Part shown: positions 13,111 through 19,770 of the stretch, piece by piece
How the letters are laid out: every line of letters begins with the position of its first letter
Numbering within the stretch: position 1 is the first letter of the stretch
NCBI GenBank assembly: GCA_964564325.1
Contig: CAZMBD010000032.1
Location: 1 to 21,279 of the forward strand
Direction: 5' to 3'
Source: JAAZMA01 sp964564325
GTDB taxonomy: Bacteria > Bacillota > Clostridia > Tissierellales > Tepidimicrobiaceae
DNA: 21,279 nt
Notes under the pieces: model-generated
What the model was told of the DNA's origin: nothing
The model's input: the letters and a program-made list of their open reading frames with translations, nothing else
The model's database searches: none
Position numbers and translations under genes: made by a program

Positions 13111-14328
13111 AGTATTAAAAAACTCTATTCTCTCCTCTGCTGTTGGGTGACTATGGTACCAAATTTTAAATATATTGCTAGGTCGAGGTAGTCCTAAACT
13201 TTCCTCATATAGTTTTGACATAGTTGATATAGCTGATTCACTGTCTTCTGTTAGATATATTTCATAAGCATCTGCTTCTCTTTCCATATGTCTTGAAATA
13301 TAATTGTTTATAGGAGAGGAAAAAAACATATAAAAATTCAATACTAGTATAATTAGTGGTATAGAGACTATATTGTATAATTTATTAAATCCAAAACTGC
13401 CATTGGATTTTAAAAGCATCCAATTAGAAGTTCTATATATTAAGTACATTAATATTATGGAACCAAATCCTCCTAAAATAATTCCCTTCCAAATATGCCC
13501 ATTTACATAATGGCCTATTTCGTGAGCAGTTACTGATAGTACTTCTTTTCTATTTAGTTTTTCTATGGTAGTATCCCATAGTACTATTCTCTTAGATTTA
13601 AATACTCCTGTCATATATGCATTCATCTCTTTTGTATCTCGGCTTTTATCCACTTGATAGATTTCTGCATCCTCAATTCCCGATTTTTTTAATAATAATT
13701 TAATATCTCTTTCTAATTCTTTATCTTCTATAGAGGTATATTTATTAAATATGGGATCTATGTATACTGGAGATATAAAGTTTATAAAAACAATAACAGG
13801 TACAGAAAGTAATCCTAGATATAGCCACCATCTACTGGGATATTTATTTATTAAAGTATAGGGAAACCATATAATTAAAGATAATACCAATGTATTTAAT
13901 ATAAAAGATTTTATAACTAATTCCAGCCATCTAGCTATACTTTGATTAGAAAGACCAAATTTATGCTTTAGTATAAAAGAACTGTAAAAATCAATAGGCA
14001 AGAATATTATTAAATCAATTATTGAAAATATAATGATATAGATAAATCCTGTTAAAAACAACCCCCTACCACTGCCTTTGGCAAATACTCCTATTCTTTT
14101 AGATAATCCTGTAGTTAAAAATAATAGTGGAATTAAAAATTTGAGTATTAAATTAATAGCCCATATATTTAAATTAGACTTTCTATAATTATAGGCCTCT
14201 TCTGATATATTTGGATATTCTGTTTTTAAATTGTTCATATTTTTATATTCGCTAATTAAAACTAGAATTATAAAGGCTAATAAAAATATGAAGAATATGC
14301 AAATAGATAAAGATAATTTTTTGTCCAT
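13096..14328 (-). CDS. M48 family zinc metalloprotease, Ste24/CAAX-protease-like
   Basis: 410 aa integral membrane protein. It has one N-terminal helix (about 5-26), then helices at about 57-75, 90-112, 140-160, 168-188, 283-300 and 321-337. The protease motif VTAHEIGHYVNGH (267-279) gives zinc ligands His269 and His273 with catalytic Glu270. The third ligand is Glu349 in SRHMEREADAYEIYL, the SRxxExxAD pattern of Ste24. WYHSHPTAEERIEFF near the end is the Ste24 C-terminal signature. Bacterial homologues are thought to act in membrane protein quality control. A CAAX substrate is not expected here. GGGGTGATAAT precedes the ATG at 14328. The last five residues (TGASH) come from a repeat element. 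Confidence 0.92.
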   Translation of the reverse strand: MDKKLSLSICIFFIFLLAFIILVLISEYKNMNNLKTEYPNISEEAYNYRKSNLNIWAINLILKFLIPLLFLTTGLSKRIGVFAKGSGRGLFLTGFIYIIIFSIIDLIIFLPIDFYSSFILKHKFGLSNQSIARWLELVIKSFILNTLVLSLIIWFPYTLINKYPSRWWLYLGLLSVPVIVFINFISPVYIDPIFNKYTSIEDKELERDIKLLLKKSGIEDAEIYQVDKSRDTKEMNAYMTGVFKSKRIVLWDTTIEKLNRKEVLSVTAHEIGHYVNGHIWKGIILGGFGSIILMYLIYRTSNWMLLKSNGSFGFNKLYNIVSIPLIILVLNFYMFFSSPINNYISRHMEREADAYEIYLTEDSESAISTMSKLYEESLGLPRPSNIFKIWYHSHPTAEERIEFFNTGASH

Positions 14329-14388
14329 ATTATCACCCCACGGTATTATTATACCCTATTTATATGCAATATTGAGATTTTTTATTAT

Positions 14389-14562
14389 CAAACAAAGGGG
14401 ACAAACAAAGGGGACAGGTACTTTTGTTTGACAAACAAAAGCTTTGCACACCCATTAAAGTAAATCGGGGTAGGTACCTGTCCCTACATTGGTTTATTTC
14501 CATAGGTGTGCAGTGCCTAGCGTTTGATTACTAACGTTTGATTATTAACGTTTGATTATAAA
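14389..14562. repeat. Composite repeat locus (copy C) between the M48 gene and the ABC permease
   Basis: Layers of repeats fill most of this 227-bp spacer. (a) CAAACAAAGGGGA occurs twice in tandem, at 14389-14401 and 14402-14414. (b) GGGACAGGTAC 14411-14421 pairs with GTACCTGTCCC 14474-14484. (c) Inside it, CTTTTGTTTG 14421-14430 pairs with 14432-14441. (d) TGCACACC 14445-14452 pairs with GGTGTGCA 14505-14512. (e) A 14-nt unit, CGTTTGATTANTAA-like, is repeated three times at 14521-14562. The third unit contains the permease stop codon (14556-14558). It looks like nested or successive insertions of one element family. Confidence 0.8.
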
Positions 14563-15404
14563 TCAATTTTATTTTCTATTATATATCCAGTTAATATAAA
14601 GTTTAAAACCATTATGCCTATTAAATATATAAATCCTGCTATATTTAATATATATTGACTTCCATTACCTGTTAAAAGTGCTGCGTCATTAAATTGAAAA
14701 AAATTCGTACTTGCATAATTAATTCCATTTATAAAACTTTCATAGGAAACGATTTTAAATGTATTTAAATCTAAATAATAAGGTACTAATGCAACAATTT
14801 TTGCTTGACCATAGCCTACTAAAGCAGACAATATCAAAAATATTACAAACCAAAATCCACCTATCTTTTTATTTCTAAGGGTGACTCTACCAATAGCCAT
14901 AGAAAGGTATATTAATATCAATGTAGAAATTCCCCCTAAAAACATTAGAATAAGACTTATTACCATTCCTCTATTAAAAATATCAGGAAGTACTCGGATT
15001 GTCATTTCCATCCCATCTAAGGATTGTTTTACTATATCTAGATTCATTGTCATAATTACATTATATCCTATAATTACTATGCCTAATAATACAAACCATA
15101 TTATAGCTGTTATTAACTTTGCACCTAGTATTTCATGACCTGTTAATGGCAATGTAAAGGTTAGATAGCCTCTATCATCGTATAATTCTTTTCTAAATGA
15201 ACCTACTATATATATAAATGTAGTAAGTAGTGTACCAAATATAATTAAGGAAGATAGACCAATAAATGACCCACCTAAAGCCGAACCTCCATTTGTATTA
15301 TTTACATAGGTATAAATTCCAGTTGTAAGTATTAAAACTAGAGCCAATACTCCCAGTATAAATTTATAAGAGCCTTTTATTTCATATTTAATATATCTAC
15401 CCAT
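14556..15404 (-). CDS. ABC transporter permease (ABC-2-like), partner of the adjacent ATPase
   Basis: 282 aa with about six membrane helices: 13-34, 43-69, 92-115, a pair in the 150-210 region, and a last one at about 255-277 (FIYLIGIMVLNFILTGYII). After helix 2 the segment YDDRGYLTFTLPLTGHEILGAKLI is a recognisable ABC-2-type permease feature, where the loop contacts the ATPase. The large external loop around 215-250 is uncharged and Asn/Tyr rich. It is separated from the ATPase gene by 14 bp with AGGAGGGAT as binding site. Genes of this order (GntR, ATPase, permease) often respond to cell-wall antibiotics or envelope stress. That role is an inference, and the substrate is unknown. Confidence 0.85.
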   Translation of the reverse strand: MGRYIKYEIKGSYKFILGVLALVLILTTGIYTYVNNTNGGSALGGSFIGLSSLIIFGTLLTTFIYIVGSFRKELYDDRGYLTFTLPLTGHEILGAKLITAIIWFVLLGIVIIGYNVIMTMNLDIVKQSLDGMEMTIRVLPDIFNRGMVISLILMFLGGISTLILIYLSMAIGRVTLRNKKIGGFWFVIFLILSALVGYGQAKIVALVPYYLDLNTFKIVSYESFINGINYASTNFFQFNDAALLTGNGSQYILNIAGFIYLIGIMVLNFILTGYIIENKIDL

Positions 15405-15418
15405 TATTATCCCTCCTA

Positions 15419-16114
15419 TTATCCAAATATTTCTTTATAAATATCATCTATTTGTCTTCCATGCTCTTCTCTTAGGGCTTCTGCATTTCCTTCTAGTACA
15501 ATATTACCCTCTCTTAAAAATACTACTTCATCAAACAAATTTTCCATATCCCTTACTAAATGGGTGGTTATAAGCATAGAGCTATTTTCATTATAATTGT
15601 TTATAATAGCATCTAGGATCTGATCTCTAGCTACTGGGTCTACTCCTGCAATAGGCTCATCTAATACATATAGTTTAGCATTTCTAGAAAGTACTAAGGA
15701 TAAATTTAATTTTTCATGCATTCCCTTAGAAAGTTCTTCGACTTTCATATTCTTTTCTAATTTCATAAATTTAAGTAATTCTTCAAATCTCTCTTCATTA
15801 AAATCAGAATAAAAATCTTTGTAAAATTCACAAGCATCTTCTATACTCATCCATTTGTATAGAAAGTTTCTATCTGGCAGATAAGATACTATGGATTTAG
15901 TATAAACCCCTACATCGTGTCCATCAACTTTCACTTCTCCACTGGATTGTCTCAATAGTCCAGTTAAAATTTTGATTAATGTGGTTTTCCCACTACCATT
16001 AGGTCCTAATATACCTACAACTTTTCCTGATTCTATATTTAAATTTAAATTATCTAGTGCTTTTTTGTTAAAATAAGATTTACTAAGATTTTTTGTCTCT
16101 ACTATATTTGTCAT
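15419..16114 (-). CDS. ABC transporter ATP-binding protein
   Basis: 231 aa, single nucleotide-binding domain. Walker A GPNGSGKTT is at 37-45, the Q-loop region near 80 is replaced by SYLPDRNFLYKW, the signature is LSKGM at 128-132 (degenerate LSGGQ), Walker B LYVLDEP is at 148-154 and the H-loop His185 is in TTHLV. The DRNFLYKWM variant and the LSKGM signature are typical of the YtrB-like ATPases linked to GntR regulators. The ATG overlaps the regulator's stop codon as TAATG, with GGAGGGTAA inside the regulator gene, so the two are translationally coupled. It energises the following membrane protein. Confidence 0.94.
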   Translation of the reverse strand: MTNIVETKNLSKSYFNKKALDNLNLNIESGKVVGILGPNGSGKTTLIKILTGLLRQSSGEVKVDGHDVGVYTKSIVSYLPDRNFLYKWMSIEDACEFYKDFYSDFNEERFEELLKFMKLEKNMKVEELSKGMHEKLNLSLVLSRNAKLYVLDEPIAGVDPVARDQILDAIINNYNENSSMLITTHLVRDMENLFDEVVFLREGNIVLEGNAEALREEHGRQIDDIYKEIFG

Positions 16115-16479
16115 TATTTACCCTCCTTTTCTATCCATTCAGATAATATATTGATTATTTCCTCAGTATTAAATCCAAGTCCCCTCATTTCTTCTAAAAA
16201 ATTATGAATAATCCCTGAAGCCATATCTTTTTTCAAACTTTTAATTATATCCAAATCTTCCGTCACAAATGTACCCATTCCCCTTTGTGTAAAAACTAAG
16301 CCTTCCCTCTCCAACTCCTGATAAGTCCTTTGAACTGTATTTGGATTTACCTTTAACTCTTTTGAATATTCCCTTACTGATGGCAATTTATCACCTCCAC
16401 TAATCTCTCCCGATACTATATCACTTTTTATTAAATTCATTATTTGAATATATATTGGCAGATTGTCGTCAAAATTCAT
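16114..16479 (-). CDS. GntR family transcriptional regulator, YtrA-type
   Basis: 121 aa from the ATG at 16479, chosen because GGAGGTGAAAAA precedes it. An in-frame extension to 16656 would run through the promoter and a repeat element and is rejected. The N-terminal winged helix (residues 1-75) is typical: LPIYIQIMNLIKSDIVSGEI, GGDKLPSVREYSKELKVNPN, TVQRTYQELEREGLVFTQRG, then MGTFVTED. The short C-terminal tail (about 45 residues, helical, ending LSEWIEKEGK) instead of a ligand domain defines the YtrA subfamily. These repress their own ABC operon, usually until envelope-acting drugs appear. A symmetrical operator overlaps its promoter (16507-16532), consistent with autoregulation. It is the first gene of the three-gene operon. 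Confidence 0.93.
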   Translation of the reverse strand: MNFDDNLPIYIQIMNLIKSDIVSGEISGGDKLPSVREYSKELKVNPNTVQRTYQELEREGLVFTQRGMGTFVTEDLDIIKSLKKDMASGIIHNFLEEMRGLGFNTEEIINILSEWIEKEGK

Positions 16480-16506
16480 TTTTTCACCTCCATAATAATA
16501 ATGTCT

Positions 16507-16550
16507 TAGTGTGTCAATTATATAGTACACTAATATTTTAAGATTGTCAA
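16507..16550 (-). promoter_or_regulatory. Promoter and overlapping operator of the GntR-ABC operon
   Basis: On the minus strand a perfect TTGACA (16545-16550) is 17 nt from TACTAT (16522-16527). An inverted repeat covers the -10 and start region: TAGTGT at 16507-16512 against ACACTA at 16527-16532, with GTGT/ACAC flanks typical of YtrA-type operators. A dimer bound here would block RNA polymerase. Confidence 0.75.
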
Positions 16551-16571
16551 GAGGCATTTTAATCAAATGAA

Positions 16572-16660
16572 AGGGACAGGTACTTTTGTTTGGAAACCAA
16601 ACAAAAGTACCTGTCCCTAACGTTTGAAGGTGGCAAACAAAACGTCCCTCTGCCATTATT
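16572..16660. repeat. GGGACAGGTAC palindromic element with perfect 22-bp stem (copy E)
   Basis: Arms at 16572-16593 and 16597-16618 are perfect reverse complements around AAA. They contain GGGACAGGTAC and CTTTTGTTTG, both also in copy C. The right flank adds AACGTTTGA (16619-16627) and AACAAAACGTCCCTCTGCCATTAT, ending at the aminotransferase stop codon (16656-16658). It lies between that gene and the GntR promoter and would make a very stable transcript hairpin, plausibly ending the aminotransferase transcript. Confidence 0.85.
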
Positions 16661-17318
16661 TATTATCTTTTATATATTTCATCATTTTATTTACATATTC
16701 TTTGTTTATTTCTTTTATCATCTTATTGTTTATAGAGTCTAAATGGATGTGATCTATGGTAGATATGGGAAGAACATTTACAGAAGTACCTGTCATAAAT
16801 GCTCCATCTAATTTATCTAAATCTCCTACATGAATATTTTCTTCTATGATTTTTATGCCTAAATCTTCGCATACTTGAAATATGTGTTTTCTGGTTATCC
16901 CCAATAGTACATCTCCTTTAGGGGCAGTATATAATTTATCTTCCTTTACAAAAAACATATTTGATCTGCTGCCTTCTGGAATATATCCATCTTTATTCAC
17001 TAGTAAAGCCTCAAAAGCTTTCTTTTCTTCTAATCTTTTTGCCACTTCCATTTTAAAATTACTTATTTGAACCTTTGCATTGGGATTTTTTCTTTCATAG
17101 TGAAATAAGGTAGTGTGAATACCCTCTTTATAATATTCTTCTGGCGGATAAAAGGATTTTATAAAAAAGGCTAAAAACACCTGTCCCATTCCTTCTATGT
17201 CTGTACAAATTAATTTGACATTTAAGTTTTTAACTTGATTTTCAAATATAAGTTTTTTTATATCTTCTTCTATTTCACCATCAGTTCTATTAATATTATA
17301 AGCAACTAATTCAGCTGA
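16656..17318 (-). CDS. Class IV PLP aminotransferase (PabC/branched-chain or D-amino acid type), N-terminus lost in gap 2
   Basis: 220 residues are visible and the frame is open right up to the gap at 17318, so an ATG at 17189 is internal and not the true start. The sequence begins SAELVAYNINRTDGEIEEDI. Later come the family hallmarks: HYERKNPNAKV with the likely PLP lysine, VNKDGYIPEGSRSNMFFVKE, LLGITRKHIFQV and AFMTGTSVNVLPI. Class IV enzymes include 4-amino-4-deoxychorismate lyase, branched-chain and D-amino acid aminotransferases. This clade cannot be assigned without the N-terminus. By comparison with the family about 50-60 residues are missing. The stop codon touches the downstream repeat copy E. 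Confidence 0.85.
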   Translation of the reverse strand, partial: SAELVAYNINRTDGEIEEDIKKLIFENQVKNLNVKLICTDIEGMGQVFLAFFIKSFYPPEEYYKEGIHTTLFHYERKNPNAKVQISNFKMEVAKRLEEKKAFEALLVNKDGYIPEGSRSNMFFVKEDKLYTAPKGDVLLGITRKHIFQVCEDLGIKIIEENIHVGDLDKLDGAFMTGTSVNVLPISTIDHIHLDSINNKMIKEINKEYVNKMMKYIKDNK

Positions 17319-17418
17319 NNNNNNNNNNNNNNNNNNNNNNNNNNNNNNNNNNNNNNNNNNNNNNNNNNNNNNNNNNNNNNNNNNNNNNNNNNNNNNNNNN
17401 NNNNNNNNNNNNNNNNNN
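17319..17418. other. Assembly gap 2, 100 N
   Basis: A 100-N placeholder of unknown true size. It removes the aminotransferase N-terminus and the space before the lipoprotein stop codon. Unlike gap 1, the two edges share no sequence that I can see. Confidence 0.95.
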
Positions 17419-17424
17419 CACGTG

Positions 17425-18240
17425 TTATATTTCTAATAATTTTATATTATCTATTATAATATTTCTTTTAATTTCTAATAGCTTTTTATTGCCTTCGTCT
17501 AATGATTGCTTCATGTCTTCTATGGCTAGAGATAATTTATCTAATACTTTCATTTTTTCTTTATCTTTGTCTAATTTCTGCCTAAGTCTACTTATAGATT
17601 CTCTTGTGGAGTCTAGTAGCTTTTTGGCATTTTCTATATCTGTTTCTGATACTAAATAAGCTTGATAAACTGCATATTTTATTCTAGATAAATCTCCTTT
17701 TATTTCATCTTTATATAATTCAAAAAAATTTGCTAGGGATAAAATGGCTTTACTGCCTGTGTCTAAAATATCTTTTGTGTTTCTATCTTCAACGGCCTTG
17801 GTGCATAAATTTAAATCCTTTTTAAATTCCTTTGCATTTTCAGGATTCACTGTCTTTTTCATAGCATCTATTTCATAATTGTTCCAATCTTTATGGATTT
17901 TATCTATTTTTTTATCTATATCATTCCACTTTTTAGTTAGTTCCTTGTCTTTTAAACTTAACTTTTCTTCCTCTGTATTATCCTTTTTATCTTCACTTTT
18001 TTTATCTTTTCCCTTAGCTTCTAAGGTTTCAAATTCTAAAGGTGTTAATTCTATTGTCTTTTTAATATCCGACATAGATGTAAGAATTTTATCCAATTCC
18101 TCTGCAACTGAAACTAAGGATTTTGGAGCCTTTTCCTTTTTTTCTAGCTTTGTCTCCTTCTGGCTTCCCATTTTTTTACAGGAGGTAAGAACCATAGATA
18201 TTAGGATTAAAATTATAATTAAATTTGACTTTTTCTTCAA
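17425..18240 (-). CDS. Lipoprotein of unknown function, helical
   Basis: 271 aa from the TTG at 18240, preferred over the GTG at 18249 because GAGGTGG, the ribosome binding site, overlaps that GTG. It begins MKKKSNLIIILILISMVLTS followed by Cys21, a type II signal peptide with an LTSC lipobox. The mature protein has a Lys/Glu-rich linker (EKKEKAPKS, then a KGKDKKSEDKKDNTEEE stretch near 80-95), then Lys/Asp-rich helical segments and a C-terminal LEIKRNIIIDNIKLLEI. It is probably anchored outside the membrane as a bundle of helices. I recognise no family. It starts 47 bp after the cardiolipin synthase stop, so they could share a transcript. Its end is 7 nt from gap 2, but the stop codon is present. 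Confidence 0.8.
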   Translation of the reverse strand: MKKKSNLIIILILISMVLTSCKKMGSQKETKLEKKEKAPKSLVSVAEELDKILTSMSDIKKTIELTPLEFETLEAKGKDKKSEDKKDNTEEEKLSLKDKELTKKWNDIDKKIDKIHKDWNNYEIDAMKKTVNPENAKEFKKDLNLCTKAVEDRNTKDILDTGSKAILSLANFFELYKDEIKGDLSRIKYAVYQAYLVSETDIENAKKLLDSTRESISRLRQKLDKDKEKMKVLDKLSLAIEDMKQSLDEGNKKLLEIKRNIIIDNIKLLEI

Positions 18241-18287
18241 TATAACCACCTCAAAGATTAGTTTATCCTTGAGAATAATTTTTATCC

Positions 18288-19745
18288 TTATAGTATAGGA
18301 GATAATAATCTAGAAACAGATTCTTTTAATTTTACAATACCAGATCTCTTCTCATATTCTTCCATGGTAATTTCTTTACAATGTTCTAAATCCTTATGAA
18401 ATTGATCTATGGTCTTTCTATTTACTTCTTCGTCATATATAAAAGCATTTACTTCAAAATTTAATTTAAAAGATCTAATATCTAAATTCGCTGTTCCAAT
18501 AGATGTAACAAAATCATCCATTACAAAAAGTTTACTGTGTAAAAAACCATTTTCATAGGTGTAGAATTTAACTCCTGCCTCTAATAATTCTCCAATATAT
18601 GACATGCCAGCCCAATATACAAAGGGATGATCTGGTTTGCAAGGTATCATAACCCTTACATCTAATCCGGATAACCCTGCAACTCTTAAGGCTTCCAACA
18701 TACTATCATCTGGTATAAAATAGGGGCTTTGAATATAAATTCGTTCTCTCGCATTGGTTATCATCTTGAAATAACCATCTTTAACTGAAGGCCATTTAGA
18801 GTCTGGACCACTACTAACTATTTGTATACCCACATTGCCACTAGCCTCAGGCTTGACCATTTCTAATTCATAATGAGCATTGTCTTTGTGAGCAGCAAAT
18901 CTCCAATCTTTATAAAATTGCCATTGGAGTGCCGATATTGCTGAACCTTTAATTTTTATATGAGTATCTCTCCAGTATCCAAATCTTTTAGAAAGTCCTA
19001 AGTATTCGTCTCCTATATTAAAACCGCCTACATAGGCTTCCTTTCCATCTATTACGCATAATTTTCTATGATTCCTATAATTAATCCTCAAAGTAAAGAA
19101 AGGTGCAAAAGGAGGGAAAAATACAGCTACTTCTCCTCCAGCTTTTTTTAATTTATCAAAAGCTCCTATTTTTAGCTTTCTACCACCCATGCCATCATAT
19201 AATACTTTTACTTCTACTCCCTCTTTAGCCTTTTCCGTTAAGGCATTGATTATTTTCATTCCAATGCCATCGGATTTTATAATATAATATTCTATATAAA
19301 TATATTCTTTTGCATTAGCTATGCTTTCTAAAAACGCATTAAATTTTTCTTCACCATCAAAATATAATTCTACTTCATTGTCTTGGAAAAAATAGGCTTC
19401 AGAAGTTAAAATATGCATTTTTATAATATCCTCATGTTCCATAAACTTGGGATTAGAATATTTATATTCTTCTCTAAATATCTTCTTCTCCTGCTTTGTT
19501 ACTTTAGCTTTTATTTCTCTATCATCTAATGCTTTTTGTTGGAACATTTTCTTCTTACTCATGTCTTGGCCGATGAATAGATATAGTAAAAATCCTATAC
19601 CTGGTAAAAATGTCAATACCATAAGCCATAACCAAGTGGTAGTAGGGTTTCTTCTTTCAAAAAATACTAATAGAATAGCAAATAAAATATTTAGCCATAA
19701 TATATTTTTAAAAAACCAAGTATAGACTGTTACTACATGATCCAT
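18288..19745 (-). CDS. cls: Cardiolipin synthase (phospholipase D family)
   Basis: 485 aa, typical length. It has two N-terminal membrane helices (about 12-29 and 38-58, with GFLLYLFIGQ) and then two phospholipase D domains. The HKD motifs are NHRKLCVID (His226, Lys228, Asp233) and LHSKLFVMDD (His403, Lys405, Asp410). The segments YVGGFNIGDEYLG and SIGTANLDIRSFKLNFEVNA are characteristic of Cls. The enzyme joins two phosphatidylglycerols to cardiolipin and glycerol at the membrane. The start at 19745 has AGGGGGGATAGA upstream. It lies 25 bp after typA, so co-transcription is likely. No missing catalytic residue is visible. Confidence 0.96.
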   Translation of the reverse strand: MDHVVTVYTWFFKNILWLNILFAILLVFFERRNPTTTWLWLMVLTFLPGIGFLLYLFIGQDMSKKKMFQQKALDDREIKAKVTKQEKKIFREEYKYSNPKFMEHEDIIKMHILTSEAYFFQDNEVELYFDGEEKFNAFLESIANAKEYIYIEYYIIKSDGIGMKIINALTEKAKEGVEVKVLYDGMGGRKLKIGAFDKLKKAGGEVAVFFPPFAPFFTLRINYRNHRKLCVIDGKEAYVGGFNIGDEYLGLSKRFGYWRDTHIKIKGSAISALQWQFYKDWRFAAHKDNAHYELEMVKPEASGNVGIQIVSSGPDSKWPSVKDGYFKMITNARERIYIQSPYFIPDDSMLEALRVAGLSGLDVRVMIPCKPDHPFVYWAGMSYIGELLEAGVKFYTYENGFLHSKLFVMDDFVTSIGTANLDIRSFKLNFEVNAFIYDEEVNRKTIDQFHKDLEHCKEITMEEYEKRSGIVKLKESVSRLLSPIL

Positions 19746-19770
19746 TCTATCCCCCCTATAATCATATCCC

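Noticed and set aside
14389..14562. CRISPR-like array
   Set aside because: Only three adjacent 14-nt units with no spacers and no cas genes. It is a short tandem repeat within palindromic elements.
16480..16656. 59-residue N-terminal extension of the GntR regulator
   Set aside because: It runs through the operon promoter, the operator and the 22-bp hairpin. The ATG at 16479 has the ribosome binding site and gives the normal YtrA length.
17879..18298. 139-aa plus-strand ORF opposite the lipoprotein
   Set aside because: It is Phe/Ser/Leu rich, an antisense shadow of a Lys/Glu-rich gene, with no ribosome binding site.
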